A stretch of 64,000 bases of DNA from DATAGZ01 sp036263455 (lineage in GTDB: Bacteria > Pseudomonadota > Alphaproteobacteria > Dongiales > Dongiaceae), in contig DATAGZ010000021.1 of the NCBI GenBank assembly GCA_036263455.1, positions 74,546-138,545 on the forward strand, in the 5' to 3' direction. Each line of letters opens with the position of its first letter. Position 1 is the first letter of the stretch. The translations under genes and the position numbers were made by a program. Positions 16,951 to 25,882 of this stretch are shown in pieces. The notes below the pieces were generated by a model, which made no database searches, was not told where the DNA came from, and was given only the letters and a program-made list of their open reading frames with translations.

Positions 16951-18610
16951 CGAGAACCTTTCCTCCGGTCTCGCCGATGGCGCTCGCCGGCCAGATCGCT
17001 ATCCACCGGTCACGCGCCACGCCACGATAATAGGGCAAGGCCGGCAGGCGAATGGGCGAGCCGGTGAAATAGGTGAGGAACGCACCGTCGGGGTGGGCGA
17101 TCGACCATTGCACCGCGGCCAGGGGCGTAGGCAGGATATCCGGGGCGATATCGAGATGGCCCCAATAATCGAATTCGCCGCGATAGGTACCGTAAATCGC
17201 GAGCGGCCGTCCCGCCTGCTGCAATACCGCCAGGCGTGCCCCCACCGGTGCGAGATCGAAAAACGGCGCGAGATTGCTCGGAAATTCCAGGTTGATGCAG
17301 GTGATGAGGACGACCGGCAAGCAGGCAACCTGCAATGTGCGGGTCAATTGATGATTGGGCGAAAATTGCGCCAGCAGATATCCGGTCACGAGCAGGATGA
17401 TTCCCGAGACAAGGCCGATTCCTCCCATCCAGATCGGCAAGGAAACGCCGAAATATTGTCGCCATAAGGCATCGAGATGGGCGGTGGGCACGATATTGAT
17501 GAGAAAAAAGATCATGCCAAAAAGCAGCGCGAGCAGACCAGGGGCGGCTGCGTGGAAATCCCGTGGGGTCACCCGCACCCGGCTGAGCAGGCGCGCTCCC
17601 ACCAGCGTCAAGGGAATGACCAGCGGCAGCATGCCCTGCAGCTGCGTTCCAGTGGCGAGGCACGCGAAAAAAAGCACGACCAGCATCGCCACGCCGAAGG
17701 CGAAGGAGGCGCCCCAGCGCCGCTTGAGGTGGCCGGTGAGGGCGCGCCACAGGGTAGGCCAGGTGATCCAAGGATAGAGCATTACCGGCAGGAGCAGCAG
17801 GGTCCAGGGCTCGCGGCGCATCGCCTCGGTCGAGGGATCTTGCCAGAAATCGCCATAGCTTGCGAAGACATGAAAATGGCTGGCCCATAGCGCGGCGGGC
17901 GCCAATCCGAGCAGGCCGGCCGTCGTGACCCACCCATACCATGAGCCGAGCGCGAGCGCGCTCTTGCTTTCGTGCCCGATCATCGGGGCGGCGAAGGCGA
18001 GAACCAGAAGGGAAAGGGACAGAGGCCAGCCAGCCTCGAGGGCGAGCACCGCGAGCACCACGCCAAAAAGCAGCCAGGCCAGGGAGGAACGGTTGCGCAT
18101 CTGCCACTGCCTGATGATTACGATCAGAGCCATGCAGAGAAACGGCAGGGAGATAATCTCGGGCTGGATGAGCGTGGCCGAGACCACAAAACCGCCCAGC
18201 CCACACAGCAGCAGGCGCGCGAATTGCGGCGCGAGCGGCCAGCTCGGCCACAATAAGGCGGCGAGCCGTCCCGTCAGGAAAATTGTGGAGAGGGAAGCGA
18301 AAGCCGAAAGGATACGCGGCCACCACAGAACCGGCCCGAACAATTTCCACCCTGCAAGAATCAGCCAGAGATGAAACGGCGGCAGAAAGGGTATCTCCTG
18401 ATTATTGCGCAGCGGGACCCAACGGTCGAGCACATACATGTGCCACGCGCTTGCCAGTGTCTCGAGTTCGATAGGCGCGGTCGGTGGCCGCAGCAGGAGA
18501 GCCCCGAGCGCGACCACCGCCCAGAGCAGATAGGGCGCGGCCATGATGGCCATGGGCGGGGTCGCCTGGCGCTGGAAAACCCGTTCGCTCCGAAGGGTAT
18601 CGCTCTCCAT
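16937..18610 (-). CDS. GT39-family membrane glycosyltransferase
   Basis: 557 residues from the ATG that overlaps the GST stop codon as ATGA (18610-18608). The open frame extends further upstream, but only through GST-coding DNA. The protein has about 11-12 membrane segments and the ArnT/PMT-like early pattern: first segment, periplasmic loop with PIELETLASAWHMYVLDRW, then IPFLPPFHLWLILAGWKLFG. Such enzymes transfer sugars from polyprenyl phosphate to lipid A or proteins on the periplasmic side. The acceptor is unknown. The ELET in place of the usual DE-(T/P)R-Y motif is a variation worth noting. Confidence 0.78.
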   Translation of the reverse strand: MESDTLRSERVFQRQATPPMAIMAAPYLLWAVVALGALLLRPPTAPIELETLASAWHMYVLDRWVPLRNNQEIPFLPPFHLWLILAGWKLFGPVLWWPRILSAFASLSTIFLTGRLAALLWPSWPLAPQFARLLLCGLGGFVVSATLIQPEIISLPFLCMALIVIIRQWQMRNRSSLAWLLFGVVLAVLALEAGWPLSLSLLVLAFAAPMIGHESKSALALGSWYGWVTTAGLLGLAPAALWASHFHVFASYGDFWQDPSTEAMRREPWTLLLLPVMLYPWITWPTLWRALTGHLKRRWGASFAFGVAMLVVLFFACLATGTQLQGMLPLVIPLTLVGARLLSRVRVTPRDFHAAAPGLLALLFGMIFFLINIVPTAHLDALWRQYFGVSLPIWMGGIGLVSGIILLVTGYLLAQFSPNHQLTRTLQVACLPVVLITCINLEFPSNLAPFFDLAPVGARLAVLQQAGRPLAIYGTYRGEFDYWGHLDIAPDILPTPLAAVQWSIAHPDGAFLTYFTGSPIRLPALPYYRGVARDRWIAIWPASAIGETGGKVLDDRY

Positions 18611-19239
18611 CACGCCGGGGCGAGAGCGAAATCCCGGGTTTCTAATTTGGCCGCTTGTTCCCACTCCAGGAACGGAGGCAAAGCGAGGATTCCGGCCATG
18701 TAGCGCGCCACGTTTCCGTTCGTCTGAATACCATAGGTACGAAAACGGGTAACGACGGGGGCGAACATTGCGTCTGCCACGGAGAACGCGCCGAACAGGA
18801 ACGGTCCGCCAGAACCGTCCAAGGCACGCTCCCATAGCGCCTGGACGCGAGCGATGTCCTGGCTCGCGTCGCCAAAGGGTGCGTGACGTCCATGGATATC
18901 CATCGGCAAGAACGTCCGCAGCGAGGTAAATCCACTATGCATTTCCGCCGCGGCGGCGCGGGCCTGGGCGCGCACCGACCGCGGCGCCGGCCACAGGGAA
19001 GGGGCCAGCTCCGCGGCATATTCGCAGATGGCCAGACTGTCCCAAATGCAGAGGTCGTCCTTGACAAGAACGGGGACCTTACCGGTCGGGGAAATTTTTG
19101 CCAGAGCTGGCCCGGTCGTATCGCGGCGAAGCGGGATCATCTTCTCCTGAAAATCCACATTCGCCATGCGCAAGGCGAGGAACGGGCGCAGCGACCAGGA
19201 GGAGTAATTCTTGTTTCCGATATACAGGATGCGCGTCAT
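18610..19239 (-). CDS. Glutathione S-transferase family protein
   Basis: A 209-residue GST. The N-terminal thioredoxin-like domain starts LYIGNKNYSSWSLRPFLAL, with the catalytic Ser region NYSSWS, the cis-Pro in TGKVPVLV and the glutathione-contacting DS in IWDSLAICEY. The C-terminal helical domain follows. It probably detoxifies electrophiles; the substrate is unknown. It is the first gene of the minus-strand operon with GT39 and DUF599, and divergent from the aminopeptidase gene with a 45-nt gap. Confidence 0.9.
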   Translation of the reverse strand: MTRILYIGNKNYSSWSLRPFLALRMANVDFQEKMIPLRRDTTGPALAKISPTGKVPVLVKDDLCIWDSLAICEYAAELAPSLWPAPRSVRAQARAAAAEMHSGFTSLRTFLPMDIHGRHAPFGDASQDIARVQALWERALDGSGGPFLFGAFSVADAMFAPVVTRFRTYGIQTNGNVARYMAGILALPPFLEWEQAAKLETRDFALAPA

Positions 19240-19284
19240 CGTCTATTTTTCTCCAGCTATGAGATCGAGAATTGCGAGGATGTC

Positions 19285-20712
19285 ATGCTAGCGTGTTTCG
19301 CTGCCGAGCGCATCACTGCCGATCACACGGCGATCATACCACTGACCGAGGCCGATCTTGGCTATTGGTGCAGCGATCAAAACCCGGCGCTGGCCCGCTG
19401 GGTGGAGCGCACTCGTTTCAGCGCGAAAAGCGGCGAAGTGCTCGCGCTTAACGTCGACGATCGTTTGACCTACCTGGCGGGACTGGGAAATGGAATGGAC
19501 ATCCTCGCCTTCGGGGCCGTGCCAGGCAAGCTGCCGGAAGGGCGATATTTCCTGGGCGAACAAGTGCCCGCCCATTTGCGTCCCAGCCTCATCATGGCGT
19601 GGGGCATGGGTTCCTACGTCTTCGACCGCTACAAGTCCCAACGCAAGCCCGGTCCGGTCCTGCTGCTGGAACGGGGCGAGGCCGAACTCGCGCAGATGGC
19701 CGTGCTCGAAGGCCTCTCGCTGACCCGTGATCTGGTCAATATGCCCGCGGGCGATCTCGGTCCCTCCGAACTCGCCCAGGCGGTAAGCGATATCGCAGAC
19801 CGTTTCGGGGCCCGCTGCACCGTGGTTCGGGGCCAGGAGCTGCTCGCGGCCAATTATCCGTCGGTGCATGCGGTCGGTCGGGCCAGCAGCCGTCCTCCGG
19901 CTATGATCGAAATGAGCTGGGGCAAGAGCGGCCCGCTCATCGCGCTGGTCGGCAAAGGGGTCTGTTTCGATTCGGGCGGCCTCGATCTCAAGCCGGCGAG
20001 CGGCATGCAGCTCATGAAGAAGGACATGGGCGGCGCGGCCCTGCTGCTCGGCCTGGCGCAGGCGATCATGCGGCGCAAGCTGGCGGTGCGTCTGCTGCTG
20101 CTCATTCCGGCGGTCGAGAATGCCGTTTCCGGCAATGCCTATCGTCCGCTGGACGTTATCAAGACGCGCGCCGGCACCACGGTCGAGATCGGCAATACCG
20201 ACGCCGAGGGCCGCGTCATTCTCTGCGATGCCTTGACACGCGCGGTTGAAGCCGAACCCGCTCTGATCGTCGATGCCGCCACCTTGACGGGTGCAGCGCG
20301 CATCGCGCTCGGGACCGATCTGCCGGCGCTATTTTCCAATGACGACGACATGGCGCAACATCTGCTGGCGCATGGGTTGCGGGAGCAGGATCCGCTGTGG
20401 CGCATGCCGCTCCATAGGCCCTACCGCGCCATGATGGATGGCAAGGTCGCCGACATGACCAATGCGAGCGATTCTCCCTATGCGGGGGCGATCACCGCGG
20501 CGCTGTATTTGCAGGAATTCGTGCCAGCCCGAATCCCTTGGCTGCATATCGATACGATGGCGTGGAATCTGACGGGCAAGCCTGGCCGGCCGCAGGGCGG
20601 CGAGGGACAGGCTATGAGGGCGCTCTTCGCTTTCGTCAACGAACTCGCCCAGCCGCGCGCCATCAAGACCAAAAAACCGGCGCCGCGCAAGAATCCGCCC
20701 CGCCGGCGATAA
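19285..20712 (+). CDS. Leucyl aminopeptidase (M17 family)
   Basis: 475 residues from the ATG at 19285, chosen because GAGGA lies 6-10 nt upstream; longer starts would run through the divergent GST gene. The C-terminal catalytic domain has the metal-binding segments GKGVCFDSGGLDLKP, MKKDMGGAA and NTDAEGRVILCDAL, the last being the M17 signature. It removes N-terminal residues from peptides using two metal ions, usually as a hexamer. The N-terminal domain is shorter than PepA of E. coli, as in many alphaproteobacterial M17 peptidases. murJ follows after 22 nt on the same strand. Confidence 0.93.
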   Translation: MLACFAAERITADHTAIIPLTEADLGYWCSDQNPALARWVERTRFSAKSGEVLALNVDDRLTYLAGLGNGMDILAFGAVPGKLPEGRYFLGEQVPAHLRPSLIMAWGMGSYVFDRYKSQRKPGPVLLLERGEAELAQMAVLEGLSLTRDLVNMPAGDLGPSELAQAVSDIADRFGARCTVVRGQELLAANYPSVHAVGRASSRPPAMIEMSWGKSGPLIALVGKGVCFDSGGLDLKPASGMQLMKKDMGGAALLLGLAQAIMRRKLAVRLLLLIPAVENAVSGNAYRPLDVIKTRAGTTVEIGNTDAEGRVILCDALTRAVEAEPALIVDAATLTGAARIALGTDLPALFSNDDDMAQHLLAHGLREQDPLWRMPLHRPYRAMMDGKVADMTNASDSPYAGAITAALYLQEFVPARIPWLHIDTMAWNLTGKPGRPQGGEGQAMRALFAFVNELAQPRAIKTKKPAPRKNPPRRR

Positions 20713-20734
20713 CGGCGCCAAGGAACGGGCAGAC

Positions 20735-22267
20735 ATGTTCAGATCGGTCGTCACCATCGGCGGTTTGACTTTCGTCAGTCGCCTTCTCGGCTTCCTGCGC
20801 GAGATGATGTTCGCCGGTTTTTTAGGAACCGGCCCAGTCGCTGAGGCTTTCTTCGTGGCGCTCCGCCTCCCCAACCTTTTCCGCCAATTATTTGCCGAGG
20901 GGGCATTCAATACCGCCTTCGTTCCACTCTATGCAGGCAAGCTCGAGGAAGAGGGGAGCAATCAAGCCAACTTGTTTGCCGCGCGCACGCTGGGGGCTCT
21001 TGTGACCGCGCTGCTTATCCTGGCGGTGCTGGCCGAACTCTTCATGCCCGCAATCCTGCGGATCTTCGCGCCAGGTTTCCACGCCCAGCCGGAAAAATAT
21101 TTCCTGGCCGTGCAATTGTGCCGCATCTCTTTTCCCTATCTGATCTTCATTTCCTTGACGGCCCTGCAGACCGGCATTCTCAATTCTCACCGCTACTTTG
21201 CCCAAGGCGCGCTGGCACCTGTCCTGCTCAATATCGTGCTGATCCTGGCCCTCTTGCTCTTTGCCGGCTCTTATCATGATCGGATCGGAACGGTGCTCGC
21301 CTGGGCCGTCACGGTCTCGGGCATTCTGCAAATGGGCTGGATGGCGCTTGCGTTGCATCGACGTGGCCTCACCCTCCCCCTCTCGCTGCGGCCTTGGGTT
21401 GCCGAGGTGCGCCTCCTGATGCGCCGCATGGTGCCCGGACTGATCACCGGGGGAGTGAACCAGATCAATCTGACCATTGCGACGGTTCTTGCCTCGCTGC
21501 AGAACGAGGCGGTGTCCTACCTCTATTATTCCGACCGGCTCTATCAGCTCCCGCTTGCGCTGATCGGGTCGGCGATCGGGGTCGCGCTCTTGCCCAATCT
21601 GACCCGCGATCTGCGCGCCAACCGCCATGAAGAAGCGCAGGTCCTTTTCAATCGGGCGCTGGGTTGGGGCGCAGTTTTCTCTTTGCCGGCCTGCTGCGGC
21701 CTGATCGGCGGCGCGCTGCCCCTCGTCACGCTCCTCTATCAGCACGGGAAATTCCTTCCCGAGGCCAGCCTGCATACGGCCTATTCCTTGACCGCGCTCG
21801 CGCTCGGTCTGCCAGCCTACGTGGCGAACAAGACGCTCTCGGCAGGCTTCCTGGCGCGGCAGGATACGCGCACGCCCTTCCACGCGGCGATGATCGCGGT
21901 CGCGACCGATCTCGGGGTGAGCCTGTCGCTCTTTCCCTTTTTCGGCTATGTTGGCGTGGCGCTGGGCACGGCCGCGGCGGCCTGGGTCAATACTGCCTTG
22001 CTGTGGATATGGCTGCGCCGGCGCGGGCATTTCGTGCCTGAAGCGGCCCTCTACCGGCGCGTCGGACTATCGTTCCTGTCCGCGCTGGTCATGGGGGGTA
22101 CGATCTTCGCCTGTGCGCATCTGCCGATCAATTATCTGGCTTCGGTATCATGGCGGATCGCCGGATTGGGATTTTTCCTCGGCGTGGGGGCGATTGTCTA
22201 TTTCGGCCTGCTCGTGGCGCTGGGCGGCGTGCGGCGGGACGAGATCGGCGCGCTACGCTTTCGCTGA
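20735..22267 (+). CDS. murJ: Lipid II flippase MurJ
   Basis: A 510-residue MOP-superfamily membrane protein with about 14 helices. It moves the peptidoglycan precursor lipid II across the inner membrane. The start TIGGLTFVSRLLGFLREM and the segment FVALRLPNLFRQLFAEGAF, with its conserved arginines, are typical of MurJ/MviN. It follows the aminopeptidase gene closely, and its 3' end overlaps the convergent HMG-CoA lyase gene by 15 nt. Confidence 0.96.
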   Translation: MFRSVVTIGGLTFVSRLLGFLREMMFAGFLGTGPVAEAFFVALRLPNLFRQLFAEGAFNTAFVPLYAGKLEEEGSNQANLFAARTLGALVTALLILAVLAELFMPAILRIFAPGFHAQPEKYFLAVQLCRISFPYLIFISLTALQTGILNSHRYFAQGALAPVLLNIVLILALLLFAGSYHDRIGTVLAWAVTVSGILQMGWMALALHRRGLTLPLSLRPWVAEVRLLMRRMVPGLITGGVNQINLTIATVLASLQNEAVSYLYYSDRLYQLPLALIGSAIGVALLPNLTRDLRANRHEEAQVLFNRALGWGAVFSLPACCGLIGGALPLVTLLYQHGKFLPEASLHTAYSLTALALGLPAYVANKTLSAGFLARQDTRTPFHAAMIAVATDLGVSLSLFPFFGYVGVALGTAAAAWVNTALLWIWLRRRGHFVPEAALYRRVGLSFLSALVMGGTIFACAHLPINYLASVSWRIAGLGFFLGVGAIVYFGLLVALGGVRRDEIGALRFR

Positions 22268-23173
22268 AACGCGCTTAACCCGGAAGGCCTGCGAGGCCTT
22301 GGATTGCGGGGTCCGCCCGAGTGCGTCGCAGATGAACCAGCCTGCCTCCAGCGCGGCCTCGAAATCGATATCCGTCGCGATATCCAGGCCGCGCAGGAGG
22401 AGCAAAACATCCTCGGTGGCGACATTGCCGCTTGCGCCCGGCGCGTAGGGACAGCCACCCAGACCGCCGATCGAGGAGTCGATGGTGGTGATACCCATCG
22501 CGAGGCCGGCGTGGAGATTGACCAGTGCCTGACCGTACGTATCGTGGAGATGCAGGGCAAGCGATTCCAGCGGCACCGTGCGCGTGACTTCTTCCACGAG
22601 CCGCCGCGTCTTGAGCGGCGTGCCGGTTCCGATCGTATCGCCCAGCGAAATTTCGGTACATCCGAGGTCCTGGAGTGCGGTCGCCACGCGCGCGACCGCG
22701 GCGGGTGCGATCTCACCCTCATAGGGACAGCCCATCACGCAGGACACGTAGCCGCGCAGGGCGACGCCGTGCGCACTGGCCAGTTCAGCCACCGGCGCGA
22801 AGCGCGCGATGCTCTCCTCGATCGAGCAATTGATGTTGCGTCGGGAAAAGCTCTCGCTCGCCGCGGCAAAGACCGCGATATCGCGCGCGCCCGCGGCAAG
22901 AGCTTCCTCCATGCCGCGGAGATTAGGGACTAGGACGGGATACCGCACGCCCGCGCGGCGTTCGATACCCGCGAGCACCGCCGCGCTATCGGCCATCTGC
23001 GGCACCCAGCGCGGCGAGACGAAGGCTCCCGCCTCGATCACCGGAAAGCCTGCAGCACTCAGCCTGTCGATCAGGGAGATCTTGATGTCGGTCTGAACAG
23101 AACGGGGCTCGTTTTGCAGGCCGTCGCGCGCACCCACCTCGACGATACGCACCCGTTGGGGAAAGTCAGCCAT
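22253..23173 (-). CDS. mvaB: Hydroxymethylglutaryl-CoA lyase
   Basis: Splits HMG-CoA into acetoacetate and acetyl-CoA, the last step of leucine degradation. About 306 residues from the MADFPQ start; an ATG 9 nt earlier is equally possible. Key parts: EVGARDGLQNE (catalytic Arg/Asp), the conserved Cys loop GGLGGCPYAPGASGN, and a metal-binding HLHDTYG. Its start overlaps the end of the carboxylase alpha gene, making it the last of four genes for leucine/isovalerate catabolism. Confidence 0.95.
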   Translation of the reverse strand: MADFPQRVRIVEVGARDGLQNEPRSVQTDIKISLIDRLSAAGFPVIEAGAFVSPRWVPQMADSAAVLAGIERRAGVRYPVLVPNLRGMEEALAAGARDIAVFAAASESFSRRNINCSIEESIARFAPVAELASAHGVALRGYVSCVMGCPYEGEIAPAAVARVATALQDLGCTEISLGDTIGTGTPLKTRRLVEEVTRTVPLESLALHLHDTYGQALVNLHAGLAMGITTIDSSIGGLGGCPYAPGASGNVATEDVLLLLRGLDIATDIDFEAALEAGWFICDALGRTPQSKASQAFRVKRVSAKA

Positions 23174-25115
23174 CGGCTTCAATATGCAATAAAAGGGTGC
23201 CGTGGGCCACCTGGTCCCCTTCCTGCACGGTCAAGGCGCCAATTTTTCCAGCGCGGGTAGCCGTGACACGGTGTTCCATTTTCATGGCTTCGAGGATCAG
23301 GAGTGTCTCTCCCTCATCTATTTTTTTGCCGTTTTCCACCAGGAGCTGGACGATACGGCCCGGCATGGGCGCCAGGACCTCTCCTCCCGCGACGCTGCCC
23401 GTCCGGCCGGACCGGGTGAGCGGCGGAAAGGGGCCGCGATAGCGGAGCATGGTGATCTCGCCATCCAGCGCCACCCACCACAGATCCTCCCGATGGGCGA
23501 TGGTGGCGCGTGCTGGCGCGCCATCGATCCTGAGCCCGCCGGGTTCCTCGAAGGCGAGGCGATAGGCACGCCCGGCAACGGCGCCACGCACAGGGTCACT
23601 GCCCAGCCCATCGAGCGTGACCGTGACCGCCTCGCCGTCAGGCCGGGCGAAGATCGCGGACAGCGGCTGGGCGCCACTCAAGCGCCAGCCGTCGCCGCGT
23701 GCCCATGGCCCCCCCTCTTGCACCGGGGCAATCGCCCAGGCGAGTGCGAGCAGCGCCCGGTCGGAAGGCGGGCGGTGCGGCATCGGGTGGGCGGCGATGA
23801 AAGAAGTCTCGACCGCGCCCCGAGCAAAATCTTCCGCATCGAGCAGGTGGGTGAGCAGCGCGCGGTTGGTCGTGACCCCCAGCACCACCATCTCGGCGAG
23901 GGCCGCGCTGGCCACCTCAATAGCCTGGGATCGCGACGGTGCCCAGGCGACAAGTTTGGCGAGGAGGGAATCGTAATGCGTTCCCACCCGGTCGCCCTGG
24001 CGGTAGCCGCTGTCGACGCGGACTGTCCCGGGCTCGCGCAGGACGAGAAGATCGCCGCTCGAAGGCAGGAACGTGGTCGGATCCTCGGCGCAAAGCCGCA
24101 TTTCGATGGCATGGCCACGCGCGACAATCTCCTCCTGCCGCAAGGGGAGCTCCTCGCCCGTGGCGACCCGTAACTGCCATTCGACCAGATCGAGCCCAGT
24201 GATTGCCTCGGTCACGGGATGCTCGACTTGCAGGCGCGTGTTCATTTCCATGAAATAGGGCCGATCGAGATCGCCGGAATCGAAGATGAACTCGACCGTC
24301 CCGGCATTCTCATAATGCACCGCGCGTGCCGCTTCGATGGCCGCCTGGGTAAGCCGGGCGCGCTGGGCATCGTTCAGCCCCGGCGCGGGCGATTCCTCGA
24401 CTACCTTCTGATGACGGCGCTGAAGCGAACAGTCGCGCTCGAAGAGGTGGACCAAGTGGCCCTGGCGGTCGCCAAAAATCTGCACCTCGATATGGCGCGG
24501 GCGCGGCAGATATTTTTCCAGGAGCAGCCGGGCGTTTCCGAAGGCGGCCTGGGCCTCGCGCGCCGCGGCCGCCAAGCCTTCGGCCAGCTCCTCCGGACTG
24601 GCGACGATCCGCATGCCGCGTCCGCCACCGCCGAAGGCGGCCTTGATCAGGACCGGATAACCGATGTGCTCGGCCGCCTGTGCGAAGGCGGCGTAATCCT
24701 GGGCCGCGCCGTGATAGCCGGGCAGGATCGGCACGCCCGCTTTCTGCATGAGATCTTTGGCGGCGGATTTTGATCCCATCAGGCGGATCGTCTCCGCGCC
24801 CGGCCCAATGAAAGCCAGGCCTGCATTGGCGACCGCGGCGGCGAAATCCGCGTTTTCGGAGAGAAAGCCGTAGCCAGGATGAATCGCCTCGGCGCCGGTT
24901 GCGCGCGCGGCCTCGAGAATGCGGTCGATAACCAGATAGGACTGGCGCGGGTCGGAAGGGCCGAGCAGGACAGATTCGTCGAGCATCCGGACATGCAACG
25001 CGTGTCGGTCGGCCTCGGAATAGACCGCCACGGTGCGAATGCCCATGCGATGGGCGGTGCGGTGGATGCGGCAGGCAATCTCCCCGCGATTGGCGATGAG
25101 CAGCTTAGCGAACAT
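23166..25115 (-). CDS. mccA: Methylcrotonyl-CoA carboxylase, biotin-containing alpha subunit
   Basis: 649 residues: an N-terminal biotin carboxylase with ATP-grasp (the GGGGRGMRIV glycine loop and HPVTEAITGLDLVEWQL), a middle linker domain, and a C-terminal biotinyl domain with EAMKMEH, where K612 carries biotin. Carboxylates 3-methylcrotonyl-CoA together with the beta subunit. Acetyl-, propionyl- and geranyl-CoA carboxylase alpha subunits look alike; the methylcrotonyl assignment rests on the neighbours (HMG-CoA lyase and methylglutaconyl-CoA hydratase type genes). Confidence 0.93.
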   Translation of the reverse strand: MFAKLLIANRGEIACRIHRTAHRMGIRTVAVYSEADRHALHVRMLDESVLLGPSDPRQSYLVIDRILEAARATGAEAIHPGYGFLSENADFAAAVANAGLAFIGPGAETIRLMGSKSAAKDLMQKAGVPILPGYHGAAQDYAAFAQAAEHIGYPVLIKAAFGGGGRGMRIVASPEELAEGLAAAAREAQAAFGNARLLLEKYLPRPRHIEVQIFGDRQGHLVHLFERDCSLQRRHQKVVEESPAPGLNDAQRARLTQAAIEAARAVHYENAGTVEFIFDSGDLDRPYFMEMNTRLQVEHPVTEAITGLDLVEWQLRVATGEELPLRQEEIVARGHAIEMRLCAEDPTTFLPSSGDLLVLREPGTVRVDSGYRQGDRVGTHYDSLLAKLVAWAPSRSQAIEVASAALAEMVVLGVTTNRALLTHLLDAEDFARGAVETSFIAAHPMPHRPPSDRALLALAWAIAPVQEGGPWARGDGWRLSGAQPLSAIFARPDGEAVTVTLDGLGSDPVRGAVAGRAYRLAFEEPGGLRIDGAPARATIAHREDLWWVALDGEITMLRYRGPFPPLTRSGRTGSVAGGEVLAPMPGRIVQLLVENGKKIDEGETLLILEAMKMEHRVTATRAGKIGALTVQEGDQVAHGTLLLHIEADG

Positions 25116-25881
25116 CGCGCCTCCAATGGGGCGGGCGCTTCTCCAGGAAAGCGGCGAGCCCCTCCTGTCCCTCCCGGCTCGCGCGCTGTGCAGCGATGCG
25201 CTCGACCGTCATTGCGCGCTCGCGCTCATCGATGGGGTCGAGTTCCGCGAGGAGTTTTTTAGCGGCGCGCATCGCCTCTGGGCCGTTGGCTAGCAGCTGT
25301 TCCGCTAGGGTGCTCGCGGCCACCTCGAGTTCGGCTTTAGGGTGAATCGCCTGGATGAGTTGCCAGGCCAGGGCCTGCTCGGCGGAAAAGATCTCGGCGC
25401 TGAGGGCGAGCCGCTGGGCTAGTCTTGGCCCGAGCGCGCGCAGGAGATAGGGTGCAATCACCGAGGGAATGAGGCCGATGCGCACCTCGCTCAGGCAGAA
25501 GCGCGCCTCGGGCGCCGCCAAGGCGAAATCGCAGCACGCGACCAGGCCCAGCCCGCCGCCATAGGCTGGCCCTTGCACCAGGGCGATGCTTGGCATCGGC
25601 AGGGTGAAAAGCAGGTGCATGAGGCGAGCAAGCCGTCCCGCGTCGCGACGGTTCTCCTCCATCGAGAAGCGCGCCATCCGTTGCATCCAGGCGATATCAC
25701 CGCCTGCGCAGAAGGATGCGCCGGTTGCGCGGAGCAGCAGGACACGCAGGGTGGGATCGACAGCGACATCTTCGAGATGGCCGATCAGGGACTCGATGGT
25801 CTCCTCGTCGAAGGCATTATGCTTTTCGGGTCGGTCGAGAGTGAGGCGGGCGATCGGCCCACTTTTTTCCAGATGGATCAT
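25105..25881 (-). CDS. liuC: Enoyl-CoA hydratase family, probable methylglutaconyl-CoA hydratase
   Basis: 258 residues from MIHLEKSGPIARLTLDRPEK; this ATG lies directly at the end of the carboxylase beta gene, and longer starts lie inside it. It has the crotonase fold motifs: oxyanion-hole segment ATGASFCAGGDIAWM and GPAYGGGLGLVACCDFALA. By its place between the two methylcrotonyl-CoA carboxylase genes it should hydrate 3-methylglutaconyl-CoA to HMG-CoA. The reaction is inferred from context. Its 3' end overlaps mccA by 11 nt. Confidence 0.88.
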   Translation of the reverse strand: MIHLEKSGPIARLTLDRPEKHNAFDEETIESLIGHLEDVAVDPTLRVLLLRATGASFCAGGDIAWMQRMARFSMEENRRDAGRLARLMHLLFTLPMPSIALVQGPAYGGGLGLVACCDFALAAPEARFCLSEVRIGLIPSVIAPYLLRALGPRLAQRLALSAEIFSAEQALAWQLIQAIHPKAELEVAASTLAEQLLANGPEAMRAAKKLLAELDPIDERERAMTVERIAAQRASREGQEGLAAFLEKRPPHWRRDVR

Positions 25882-25882
25882 G

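Noticed and set aside
17010..18350. 446-codon minus-strand frame overlapping the GT39 gene
   Set aside because: Rich in R, A, G and P as expected of an off-frame in GC-rich DNA; the GT39 frame has the membrane helices.
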